Counted from the first letter of the stretch, positions 1 to 5,530 are shown. The stretch is DNA of 5,530 nucleotides from Phytoactinopolyspora endophytica (GCF_004138495.1 NZ_ML142850.1:558691-564220), one strand, 5' to 3'. Translations and numbers: made by a program. Notes: generated by a model not told the origin, from the sequence alone.

Positions 1-1694
1 CCCAGGTGGACGACGGCGCCGCGCAGGGGTATCTCGTCGACCGGGAGAGCGCCGAGCGGTACGACATCGATTCCCTGGCCGATCTGGCCGATCCCGACGT
101 TGCCAGCCGGTTCGATACCGACGGCGACGGCGCGGCCGATCTGACGGGATGCTCTGTCGGCTGGGGTTGTGAGGCCGTCGTCGAACGCCACCTCGACGAC
201 CTCGGGCTGCGAGATACCGTCACCCACGTCCAGGGGGAATATGCGCCGTTGCTGGACGACGTGGTCGAGCGGTACCAGCGCGGCGAACCGGTGCTGTTCT
301 ACACGTGGACGCCGAACTGGACATTGGGCCAGCTGGTTCCCGGTGAGGACGTCACATGGCTCGACGTGCCGGACGGCTGGCCGGCGAACGACATCCGCGC
401 GGTGGCCAACACTGCCTTCCTGGATGAACACCCACCCATCAGGCGGCTGTTGGAGTCGGTGGTGATCCCGCTGGAGGACATCACCGTGCAGAACGCGAGG
501 ATGCGAGCCGGCGAGGGCGCACCAGCGGACATCCGCCGGCACGCGCACGAATGGATCGCCGAACACACCAGCGAGGTGACAGCGTGGCTGCACCAAGCGG
601 ACCCCGAACTCGAGGCGGACCTGGGCGAGCGTCCGCCCGGCTCAGGCGCGGGTGCCAACCCCGACGGGTCCGGGGCCGCGTCGCGTGGTGGCACCCTGAT
701 CGTTACGACCCGCGGACTCTCCCCGTTCGTCGCCTACGAGGACGACGAGTACACCGGATTCAGCGTGGAGCTATGGGGCCACATCGCCGAGCGCCTCGGG
801 GTGGACTACCGCATCCAGCAGGTGAACAGCCTGGCCAAACAGCTCGATGACGTCCAACGCGGGGCGGCCGACGTCGCGCTCGGCGGGCTGGACATCACCT
901 CCGGACGCGCCGAGCAGGTCGCCCTGTCCCAACCGACGTTGCGATCCGGCCTGCAGGTGATGGTCCGCTCCGACGAGGGCTCTGGAATCGGATCCGCGCT
1001 TGGCCGGATCGTCACCAGCAATCTGGTCACGTGGATCCTGTGGTTCGTCGCGATCTTCGGACTCATCCTCATCGCGGTCGGACACGTGATCTGGCTCCTG
1101 GAACGGAACCGAAATCCGGACATCCCGACCAGCTACCCGCGGGGTATCGCCGAATCTATCTGGTGGGCGGTCGTCGCGATCACGCCGTTCGGCGCCGGCA
1201 ACAATACACCCCGGCGCAACCTCGGGCGGGTCTTCGCCGTCGGGTGGATCCTGGCGGGATACTTCCTCCTGGCCTACTTCACCGCCAGCATCACCAGCGC
1301 CATGGCGGTGGACGAGATCCGCGGCGACATCGCCGGCCCGGAAGACCTGGCCGGACACCGTGTGGGCACCGTGGTCCAGACTCCCGGCGCCGAACATCTC
1401 ACGACGATCGGCGTAGGGCCGGTCCTCTACGAGGACATCGACCAGGCATATGCGGCCCTGCGCGACGGCGAACTCGACGCCGTCGTCTACGACGCACCCG
1501 CACTGCAGCACGAGGCCGCCCGCAACGGGCGAGGCGAGCTGCAGATGGTAGGCCCGGTGTTCGAGGAGTTCAGCTACGGCATCGGCACGGCGCTCGATAC
1601 CGGCCTGCGAGCACGCATCGATGTCGCGCTTCTCGAGCTCGCCGAGAACGGCATCTACGACGCGGTCTACGAGCGCTGGTTCGGCGGCCGCTGA
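1..1694 (+). CDS. ProX-like binding domain fused to a GluR0-type ligand-gated ion channel (5' partial)
   Basis: Probable membrane ligand-gated channel. Residues are numbered from the Val codon at 6; the reading frame stays open to the window edge, so the start and any signal peptide lie upstream. Residues 1-205 match the second half of glycine betaine binding protein ProX: TGCSVGWGCE (47-56) carries the Cys pair and Trp of the ligand box (C49, C55, W53), and FYTWTPNW supplies W101. A Gly/Pro/Ser-rich linker (about 206-228) follows. Residues 229-562 have bacterial glutamate-receptor order: S1 (229-335), helix M1 (341-364), pore loop (382-402, filter TPFGAGN 393-399), inner helix (408-434, LAYFTASITSAMAV like the receptor SYTANLAAF signature), then S2 (435-562). 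R301 in DITSGR and D496 in VVYDAP sit where receptors bind the amino acid carboxylate and amine. No fourth helix follows S2, as in bacterial receptors. Domain assignment is strong; ligands and ion selectivity are inferred. Confidence 0.9.
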   Translation, partial: QVDDGAAQGYLVDRESAERYDIDSLADLADPDVASRFDTDGDGAADLTGCSVGWGCEAVVERHLDDLGLRDTVTHVQGEYAPLLDDVVERYQRGEPVLFYTWTPNWTLGQLVPGEDVTWLDVPDGWPANDIRAVANTAFLDEHPPIRRLLESVVIPLEDITVQNARMRAGEGAPADIRRHAHEWIAEHTSEVTAWLHQADPELEADLGERPPGSGAGANPDGSGAASRGGTLIVTTRGLSPFVAYEDDEYTGFSVELWGHIAERLGVDYRIQQVNSLAKQLDDVQRGAADVALGGLDITSGRAEQVALSQPTLRSGLQVMVRSDEGSGIGSALGRIVTSNLVTWILWFVAIFGLILIAVGHVIWLLERNRNPDIPTSYPRGIAESIWWAVVAITPFGAGNNTPRRNLGRVFAVGWILAGYFLLAYFTASITSAMAVDEIRGDIAGPEDLAGHRVGTVVQTPGAEHLTTIGVGPVLYEDIDQAYAALRDGELDAVVYDAPALQHEAARNGRGELQMVGPVFEEFSYGIGTALDTGLRARIDVALLELAENGIYDAVYERWFGGR

Positions 1695-1698
1695 CCCG

Positions 1699-2043
1699 CT
1701 AGTCGTCGAGCCATTCCTGGATCATGACGTCTGACGCGTGCACGCACATGACGCGAAGCGTCCCGGAGCCGGTGTTGGTGAAGCCGTGCCAGACGTCCGG
1801 CGCGACGACGGCCGTGTCGCCCGCGTGCGCGACGAGTGTCTCATCGCCGATGCGGATGGTCGCCTCGCCCTCGAGTACCGTCCAAGTCTCGCTGTAGGGG
1901 TGGCGATGCAGGCCGGGCCCCTGGCCCGGCTCGTTCTTCACAAGAAAGAACGAGATGCCAGAGCCGTACGGCCGGCCCTCGAACCGAAGAGTCTGACTCT
2001 CCCCGACGCGGAGTTCGCTGGCCGGAATGGTGCGGGCGCTCAT
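1699..2043 (-). CDS. small single-domain cupin protein
   Basis: A 114-residue soluble beta-barrel protein of the cupin superfamily. Motif 1 (GPGLHRHPYSETWTVLEG) gives metal ligands H46, H48 and E52, and motif 2 (GDTAVVAPDVWHGFTN) gives H86 and N90, so the full three-His/one-Glu metal site is present. The length is typical of stand-alone cupins, which may be enzymes or small-molecule binders; the substrate cannot be read from the sequence. The ATG at 2043 is chosen because GGAG (complement of 2052-2055) lies 8 bases upstream and the cupin fold begins soon after. The frame is open further upstream to 2145, but that extension is Arg-rich and unlike a cupin. The ATG overlaps the TGA of a preceding 16-codon ORF (ATGA), suggesting translational coupling. 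The gene is convergent with the channel gene, only 4 bases apart, and divergent from the ArsR-type regulator that probably controls it. Confidence 0.88.
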   Translation of the reverse strand: MSARTIPASELRVGESQTLRFEGRPYGSGISFFLVKNEPGQGPGLHRHPYSETWTVLEGEATIRIGDETLVAHAGDTAVVAPDVWHGFTNTGSGTLRVMCVHASDVMIQEWLDD

Positions 2044-2090
2044 TCGTCGAACTCCGCGACCTGGTTGGCGTAGACGAGTGCGAACTTCAT
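2040..2090 (-). CDS. possible 16-residue small ORF coupled to the cupin
   Basis: Short reading frame MKFALVYANQVAEFDE. It is preceded by a good Shine-Dalgarno, AAGGAG (complement of 2098-2103), 7 bases before the ATG, and its stop overlaps the cupin start as ATGA. The cupin's own GGAG lies inside this ORF, so ribosomes translating it would pass directly to the cupin. The first residues resemble the opening beta strand of small YCII-like proteins, so it may be a decayed remnant of such a gene, a leader peptide, or a real small protein. There is no run of repeated codons of the kind expected in a classical amino-acid attenuator. The frame is open upstream to an ATG at 2252, but that would run into the divergent regulator gene and leave the strong ribosome site unused. 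Confidence 0.42.
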   Translation of the reverse strand: MKFALVYANQVAEFDE

Positions 2091-2097
2091 GCCATAG

Positions 2098-2103
2098 CTC
2101 CTT
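2098..2103 (-). promoter_or_regulatory. strong ribosome binding site before the 16-codon ORF
   Basis: Reads AAGGAG on the minus strand, 7 bases before the ATG at 2090. It is one of the best Shine-Dalgarno matches in the window and is the main reason for believing translation of the minus-strand unit begins at 2090 rather than only at the cupin ATG. Confidence 0.55.
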
Positions 2104-2112
2104 CGGATGTTC

Positions 2113-2133
2113 CGATGCGGCCCTCCCGCATCG
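2113..2133. repeat. 8-bp inverted repeat in the divergent control region
   Basis: CGATGCGG (2113-2120) and CCGCATCG (2126-2133) are perfect inverted copies around a 5-base centre. On the minus-strand transcript this would be a stable hairpin about 10 bases upstream of the AAGGAG site, with a G-rich loop. In DNA it could be an operator. A smaller palindrome, TCGGA-TGT-TCCGA (2103-2115), abuts and partly overlaps it. Either could control the cupin unit; the sequence alone does not decide. Confidence 0.45.
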
Positions 2134-2159
2134 CGTGCTGCCCACACTCTCGCGATGTA

Positions 2160-2180
2160 CGAAAGGCGGCTAACCTTTCG
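2160..2180. promoter_or_regulatory. candidate operator: CGAAAGG-N7-CCTTTCG
   Basis: Perfect 7-bp inverted repeat (2160-2166 and 2174-2180) lying across the predicted -10 element of the ArsR-type regulator gene and ending two bases before its GTG. This is the expected position for autorepression by a dimeric winged-helix repressor. A third copy of the half-site, CCGAAAG (2188-2194), lies just inside the gene, giving three alternating half-sites about 14 bases apart. That the regulator itself binds here is inference from position. Confidence 0.5.
2171..2176 (+). promoter_or_regulatory. candidate -10 element for a leaderless regulator transcript
   Basis: TAACCT fits the actinobacterial TANNNT -10 pattern. 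Counting its last T as -7 puts +1 exactly at 2183, the G of the GTG start codon. The nearest purine-rich stretch, GAAAGGCGG, ends 13 bases before the GTG, too far for an ordinary Shine-Dalgarno, so a leaderless mRNA is the simplest reading. No clear -35 hexamer is visible. Confidence 0.4.
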
Positions 2181-2182
2181 GC

Positions 2183-3169
2183 GTGGACCGAAAGTTCGTC
2201 GAGTTCCGGCTCGCCCCCGACGACATCTCTGCCATCCGTTTCGGCGTCTCACCTGGGCACGAGCTCTGTCACGCGGTGCGGGTGCTGCAGACCCCCGGCG
2301 AGCAGCCGCTGCAGTGGAGCTGGATTCGCGCGGTCCGCGACGCGGTGCCGACCGGGGCCTACGATCTGCTCCGCGTCGTGATCGGCGCGAGTGGGTACTT
2401 TCCGGATTTCCTCACCGCCAGCCCGGCGTGGGACATGACCGCCGACGACGAGATCGCCCGGCTGCGCGAAGCTCCGCTCGACCCCATGCGCGTCGACCTG
2501 AACAAGATGATCGACCGGTCCACCGGAGCGCGGCAGGACACCCTTCGCAGCATGCGCGACGAGCCGGCGCGGGCGCGGGCCATGATCGCCGACGCCTGGG
2601 GCGAGTTCTGGGACGCCGTGCTCGCCCCGCACTGGAACCAGCTCGATCGCCTGCTGCGCTCGGACATCGCCGTAAGGTCGCGACGGATGACCGACGCCGG
2701 CATCGCCGCGATGGTCGGCACGCTGCACGAGCAAGTCGACTGGCGCAGCGACGCGGTACGAGTGCGCATGCGGGTACACAGCGAGATCGTCGACTGCGCC
2801 GGCAGTGGGCTCGTACTCGTGCCGTCGGTGATGGCACGACGCTGCGCCGTGCTGACGGAGCGCCCGGCCCAGCCGACGCTGTTCTATCCGGCACACGGTG
2901 TCACCGAGACCTGGTCGCACGACGACGGCGCCGGCGAGGCGGCACTCGCCGGGCTGCTCAGTGCCGGCCGCGCGCGGTTGCTCCTCGCATTGCGTGAGCC
3001 GCTGTCGACGAGCGAGGCCGCATCGGCTGCAGGGATGTCGGTGTCCACCGCGTCCGAGCACCTCGCCGTGCTGCGGCGCTCCCGGCTCGTCGACCGTCGC
3101 CGCGACGGCGCGCGGGTCCTGCACTCACGCAGCCCACTAGGCGAGGCGCTGCTCGCGGCAAACGTATGA
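2183..3169 (+). CDS. ArsR-type winged-helix regulator with long N-terminal domain (DUF5937-like)
   Basis: A 328-residue cytoplasmic DNA-binding regulator. The C-terminal 65 residues (about 262-325) form an ArsR-family winged helix: GRARLLLALREPLSTSEAA, then recognition helix region SVSTASEHLAVLRRSRLV (286-303), then the wing RRRDGARVLHS. Residues 1-250 are a long helical and mixed domain typical of a large actinobacterial ArsR group usually annotated as DUF5937; its ligand is unknown to me. The classical metal-sensing ELCVCDL motif is absent and its few Cys (29, 205, 221) are scattered, so a metal sensor is unlikely. The GTG at 2183 is chosen because the -10-like TAACCT gives a leaderless start there and the protein opens as this family does (DRKFVEFRLAPDDISAIRF). 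It is divergent from the cupin unit, with shared palindromes between, suggesting control of itself and of the cupin. Confidence 0.87.
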   Translation: MDRKFVEFRLAPDDISAIRFGVSPGHELCHAVRVLQTPGEQPLQWSWIRAVRDAVPTGAYDLLRVVIGASGYFPDFLTASPAWDMTADDEIARLREAPLDPMRVDLNKMIDRSTGARQDTLRSMRDEPARARAMIADAWGEFWDAVLAPHWNQLDRLLRSDIAVRSRRMTDAGIAAMVGTLHEQVDWRSDAVRVRMRVHSEIVDCAGSGLVLVPSVMARRCAVLTERPAQPTLFYPAHGVTETWSHDDGAGEAALAGLLSAGRARLLLALREPLSTSEAASAAGMSVSTASEHLAVLRRSRLVDRRRDGARVLHSRSPLGEALLAANV

Positions 3170-3178
3170 TGCCACCGG

Positions 3179-3194
3179 GATGGGACGTCCCATC
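3179..3194. terminator. perfect 16-base palindrome between convergent regulators
   Basis: GATGGGACGTCCCATC reads identically on both strands and begins 9 bases after the stop of the ArsR-type gene. As RNA it folds with a 6-bp GATGGG/CCCATC stem and an ACGT loop in either direction. No U-tract follows, which is common for actinobacterial terminators, so a bidirectional terminator between these convergent genes is the simplest reading. A DNA-binding site is the alternative. Confidence 0.4.
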
Positions 3195-3222
3195 AGCCGA
3201 ACCGACTCCACCGGATCGGCTG
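3194..3222. repeat. second inverted repeat in the convergent gap
   Basis: CAGCCGA (3194-3200) and TCGGCTG (3216-3222) are perfect 7-bp inverted copies with a 15-base loop, sharing one base with the preceding palindrome. It probably belongs to the same transcription-stop region. The rest of the gap up to 3284 shows no gene or further clear signal. Confidence 0.3.
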
Positions 3223-3284
3223 CCGCCTTGTGTGGCCGCGTCCATCGTGCCGGAAGGCCGTGACGCGAGTTTGATCCCACGCTC

Positions 3285-4274
3285 TCAGCCAGGGTGAGTC
3301 GTCGTACGAGTCTCTACTTCCTGGTGGAAGGTGCGGCGGTAGGTGTCCGGCGGGGTGCCGAGCGTTCGGTTGAAATGGCGGCGAAGAGTCGCCGCCGTGC
3401 CCATTCCGACGCGTTCGGCGATACTGTCGACGCTGTCCCGGCTCGACTCCAGCATCTCCTGTGCCCGCATGATCCGCTGCCGTAGCAGCCATTGCAGCGG
3501 GCTGGTCCCTGTGACCTTGAGGAACAGCCGGCCCAAATGGCGCGGGCTCACGTTCGCTCGCCGTGCGAGGTCGGCGACGGTGAGGGGCTCGTGCAGATGC
3601 TCGGCGGCCCAGTCCAGGAGGTCATTCAAGCTCTGGCCGTCGCCGGTCCGCAACGGGGTGGCGATGAACTGCGCCTGGCCCCCGTCCCGGTGCGGGGCCA
3701 CGACCAGTCGCCGGGCGACGCTGTTGGCGACCCCCGCGCCGTGGTCCGTGCGGACCATGTGGAGGCAGAGATCGATCCCCGCAGCTTGGCCCGCCGAGGT
3801 CAGCACATCGCCGTCGTCTACGTAGAGCACGCTGGGATCGACCTCGACCTCCGGATACTGCTGGGACAGCCTCGCCGCGTACATCCAGTGGGTGGTAGCG
3901 CGTCGCCCGTCGAGCAGACCGGCAGCGGCCAGGACGAATGCCCCGGTACAGATGGAGGCCACCCGCGCTCCCCGCTCGTGCGCAGCGCGTACGGCGTCGA
4001 CCAGTTCGGTGGGCGGGTTCTCGGCGGCGTCGTCGCAAGCCGGCACAATCACCGTCGCCGCATCCACCAATTCGTCCAGGCCGTGCGGCGTCTCCGTGCG
4101 GAACCACTCCCCGACCCGCGCGCCGGCGGCGGCACAGACAGTCAGGTTGTACCAGTCGGTGACCGATTCCGGTCTCCTGCCGCCGAAGACCGCGCACGGT
4201 ATGGCCAGCTCGAATAGAGACATACCGTCGGCAATCGCGAGTGCAACCGGCGCCATGTCCGAAATTGTACGCAT
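3285..4274 (-). CDS. GlxA/FtrA-type AraC-family transcriptional regulator
   Basis: A 329-residue regulator with two domains. Residues about 7-190 are a DJ-1/PfpI-like (class I glutamine amidotransferase-like) domain: VALAIADGMSLFELAIPCAVFG at the start, a nucleophile-elbow ASICTGAFVLAAAGLLDG with C109, TTHW with H129, and SAGQAAGIDLCLHMV. In this family the domain is usually a ligand sensor rather than a protease. Residues about 217-315 are an AraC DNA-binding domain with two helix-turn-helices (LTVADLARRANVSPRHLGRLF, split here as a 21-residue span at 231-251, and SVDSIAERVGMGTAATLRRHF). The ATG at 4274 has a weak GGAA 7 bases upstream. ATG 4256 is a serious alternative because TACAAT (complement of 4264-4269) would place a leaderless start there; GTG 4307 is less likely because it nearly abuts the divergent gene. 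It is divergent from, and probably controls, the adjacent transporter. Confidence 0.88.
   Translation of the reverse strand: MRTISDMAPVALAIADGMSLFELAIPCAVFGGRRPESVTDWYNLTVCAAAGARVGEWFRTETPHGLDELVDAATVIVPACDDAAENPPTELVDAVRAAHERGARVASICTGAFVLAAAGLLDGRRATTHWMYAARLSQQYPEVEVDPSVLYVDDGDVLTSAGQAAGIDLCLHMVRTDHGAGVANSVARRLVVAPHRDGGQAQFIATPLRTGDGQSLNDLLDWAAEHLHEPLTVADLARRANVSPRHLGRLFLKVTGTSPLQWLLRQRIMRAQEMLESSRDSVDSIAERVGMGTAATLRRHFNRTLGTPPDTYRRTFHQEVETRTTTHPG
4264..4269 (-). promoter_or_regulatory. candidate -10 element for the AraC-type regulator
   Basis: TACAAT on the minus strand is an almost consensus -10 hexamer. It ends 7 bases before the in-frame ATG at 4256, the spacing expected for a leaderless transcript beginning at or beside that ATG. 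If real, the protein starts at MAPVALAIADG and not at 4274. The -35 region is weak. Confidence 0.35.
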
Positions 4275-4323
4275 AGGGTCGTTCCAGCCACTCGTACCCG
4301 GTTCCACGGTCGCCCAACATGGC

Positions 4324-4333
4324 TGTCATGACA
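4324..4333. repeat. 10-base palindrome over the transporter start
   Basis: TGTCATGACA is a perfect palindrome containing the ATG at 4328. It could be part of an operator for the divergent pair or chance; AraC-type regulators usually bind direct repeats, so the link to the neighbour is weak. Confidence 0.2.
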
Positions 4334-5530
4334 AGGCAAACTCTGGGGACAGCCGCCTCCACTCATACGAGGTACGCGAAATCCATCGGTGCACGAGACC
4401 GGGAATGGCTGGCGATCGGGTTAGGTGTCGCGGCGGTTGGATGGGGTGCGAACCAGTTCGCGCCGCTTCTGCTGATGTACCGGGCCGATCTGGATGTGTC
4501 CGCGGCCACCGTCCAAGCTACGTACGGGCTGTACGCCCTGGGACTGATTCCCGGGCTGTTACTGAGTGGCCCGGCTTCTGACCGTTACGGCCGCCGTCGG
4601 GTGCTGGTACCGGCCCTGGTCACGTCTGCACTCGCCAGCCTGCTGCTGATGGCAGGAAGCGCGGCCCTTGGGTGGTTGTTCGTCGGGCGCCTGGTCGCCG
4701 GCGCCGCCAGCGGTATGGCTTTCAGCTCCGGGACGGCCTGGATCAAGGAGCTCTGCACACACCGTCTCGACCGTGCGCCGAATCCAGGTGCCCGACGCGC
4801 GACCATCGCGATGACCACAGGATTCGCCGGCGGGCCGCTCGTTGCCGGTCTCCTGGCGCAATGGGCGCCTTCCCCGGCGCTCTCCGTATACCTCCCCCAC
4901 CTGGCCTTGACGCTCCTGGCCATCCCTTTGGCGCTGCGCGCCAGAGAAACACGTTCGGTGAACCGAGAGACCGCGCCGTGGACCCCGTCGCGGCTGCCGA
5001 CCGCGAGCGGTCGCCGCTTTCGCGGCGTCGTGTTGCCGCTCGCGCCGTGGGTCTTCGGCGCATCATCGATCGCGCTCGCCTATCTCCCTGGGCTCGTCAA
5101 GGATCGCCTCGGGGACTACGCCTTGCCGTTCGGCGCTGTGGTCACGGCACTGACCATGGTGGCCGGCATCCTGGTTCAGCCGCTCGCCCGTCGCCTCGAC
5201 CTTCCGGGCAGGCCGACGCTGATCGCTGCCGCGTTGGCCATCGTCGCCGCCGGTCTGCTGTGTGCATCATCGGCCGCCGCGACCTCCCAGCCGTTGCTCG
5301 TCGCCGCGGCCGCGCTGATGCTCGGCGCCGGTTACGGATGCTGCCTGGTAGCCGGCCTCACCGAAGTGCAGGCCATGGCTGGTTCCCACAACCTGGCCAG
5401 GCTCACCGCCGTCTTCCAAGCGATCGCCTACCTCGGGTTCGGCGCACCGTACCTGCTCGCCGTAGCGGAGCACATCATGTCCGCGGCCATGCTGCTGCTC
5501 TGCACGGCGGTGCTTGCCGCACTCACCCTG
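4328..5530 (+). CDS. major facilitator superfamily transporter (3' partial)
   Basis: Inner-membrane secondary transporter of the drug/metabolite efflux type. 401 residues are visible and the frame is open at the window end. About twelve hydrophobic segments can be counted (near 27-49, 63-82, 90-110, 112-137, 157-178, 187-204, 233-255, 266-284, 295-315, 320-345, 355-378 and 381 onward), so only a short C-terminal tail is missing. The loop between helices 2 and 3 has the MFS motif A, GPASDRYGRRR (81-91). A soluble stretch at about 205-232 is the usual central loop between the two six-helix halves. Substrate is not readable. An in-frame ATG at 4319 (adding MAV) is possible; neither start has a clear Shine-Dalgarno. 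It is divergent from the GlxA-type regulator 53 bases away, the usual arrangement for a regulator and its efflux or uptake target. Confidence 0.85.
   Translation, partial: MTRQTLGTAASTHTRYAKSIGARDREWLAIGLGVAAVGWGANQFAPLLLMYRADLDVSAATVQATYGLYALGLIPGLLLSGPASDRYGRRRVLVPALVTSALASLLLMAGSAALGWLFVGRLVAGAASGMAFSSGTAWIKELCTHRLDRAPNPGARRATIAMTTGFAGGPLVAGLLAQWAPSPALSVYLPHLALTLLAIPLALRARETRSVNRETAPWTPSRLPTASGRRFRGVVLPLAPWVFGASSIALAYLPGLVKDRLGDYALPFGAVVTALTMVAGILVQPLARRLDLPGRPTLIAAALAIVAAGLLCASSAAATSQPLLVAAAALMLGAGYGCCLVAGLTEVQAMAGSHNLARLTAVFQAIAYLGFGAPYLLAVAEHIMSAAMLLLCTAVLAALTL

Noticed and set aside
6..8. GTG as the start of the channel gene
   Set aside because: The frame is open upstream and the protein at this point is already in the middle of a ProX domain, so this is an internal Val codon.
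771..1511. Long minus-strand frame inside the channel gene
   Set aside because: It lies opposite strongly recognisable coding sequence, has low-complexity Asp/Arg/Gly-rich content and resembles no family; it is a shadow of GC-rich coding.
1695..1698. Terminator between the channel gene and the cupin
   Set aside because: Only 4 bases separate the two stop codons; any terminator would have to lie inside the opposing gene and none is evident.
2040..2252. Full 70-residue minus-strand ORF from ATG 2252
   Set aside because: It would overlap the divergent regulator and its promoter and would ignore the well-placed AAGGAG before the internal ATG at 2090. Its N-terminal half is Arg-rich with no family look.
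2107..2997. Overlapping plus-strand frame across the control region and ArsR-type gene
   Set aside because: Arg- and Pro-rich shadow translation; the 2183-3169 frame has the winged-helix motifs.
2183..3169. Metal-sensing ArsR/SmtB repressor
   Set aside because: The cysteine motif for metal binding is missing and the protein is about three times the usual length of such sensors.
3492..4217. Plus-strand frame opposite the AraC-type regulator
   Set aside because: No family resemblance, and the minus strand encodes clear DJ-1 and AraC motifs over the same bases.

Overview
The window is GC-rich and has the codon pattern of a high-GC actinobacterium: strong G/C at third codon positions, GTG as well as ATG starts, and at least one probably leaderless gene. 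The genus cannot be fixed from the sequence. Coding density is very high and there is no RNA gene, CRISPR array, insertion sequence or other clear mobile element.

Layout. (1) Positions 1-1694 (+) hold the 3' part of a large gene whose start lies upstream of the window. Its product joins a ProX-type glycine betaine binding domain to a complete prokaryotic ionotropic glutamate receptor-like channel (ligand lobe S1, membrane helix, pore loop, membrane helix, ligand lobe S2). This is the most unusual object in the window. (2) Four bases downstream a small cupin gene (1699-2043, -) converges on it. The cupin overlaps by ATGA a possible 16-codon ORF (2040-2090, -) that has its own good ribosome binding site. 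(3) A divergent control region of about 90 bases (2091-2182) carries several perfect inverted repeats. It separates the cupin unit from an ArsR-type winged-helix regulator with a long N-terminal domain (2183-3169, +). (4) A convergent gap of 115 bases (3170-3284) with a perfect 16-base palindrome and a second inverted repeat separates that regulator from a GlxA/FtrA-type AraC-family regulator (3285-4274, -). (5) Divergent from the latter is a major facilitator superfamily transporter (4328 to the window end, +), nearly complete but cut off by the window edge.

How the genes may work together (inference from position). The ArsR-type regulator probably controls itself and the divergent cupin unit. 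The AraC-type regulator probably controls the divergent transporter. The channel protein is convergent to the cupin, so the window gives no operon partner for it. Its conserved residues suggest a membrane sensor-channel that reads a quaternary amine-like compound in its outer domain and an amino-acid-like ligand in its channel-gating domain. If so, it is a bacterial counterpart of the two-domain extracellular layout of animal and plant glutamate receptors.
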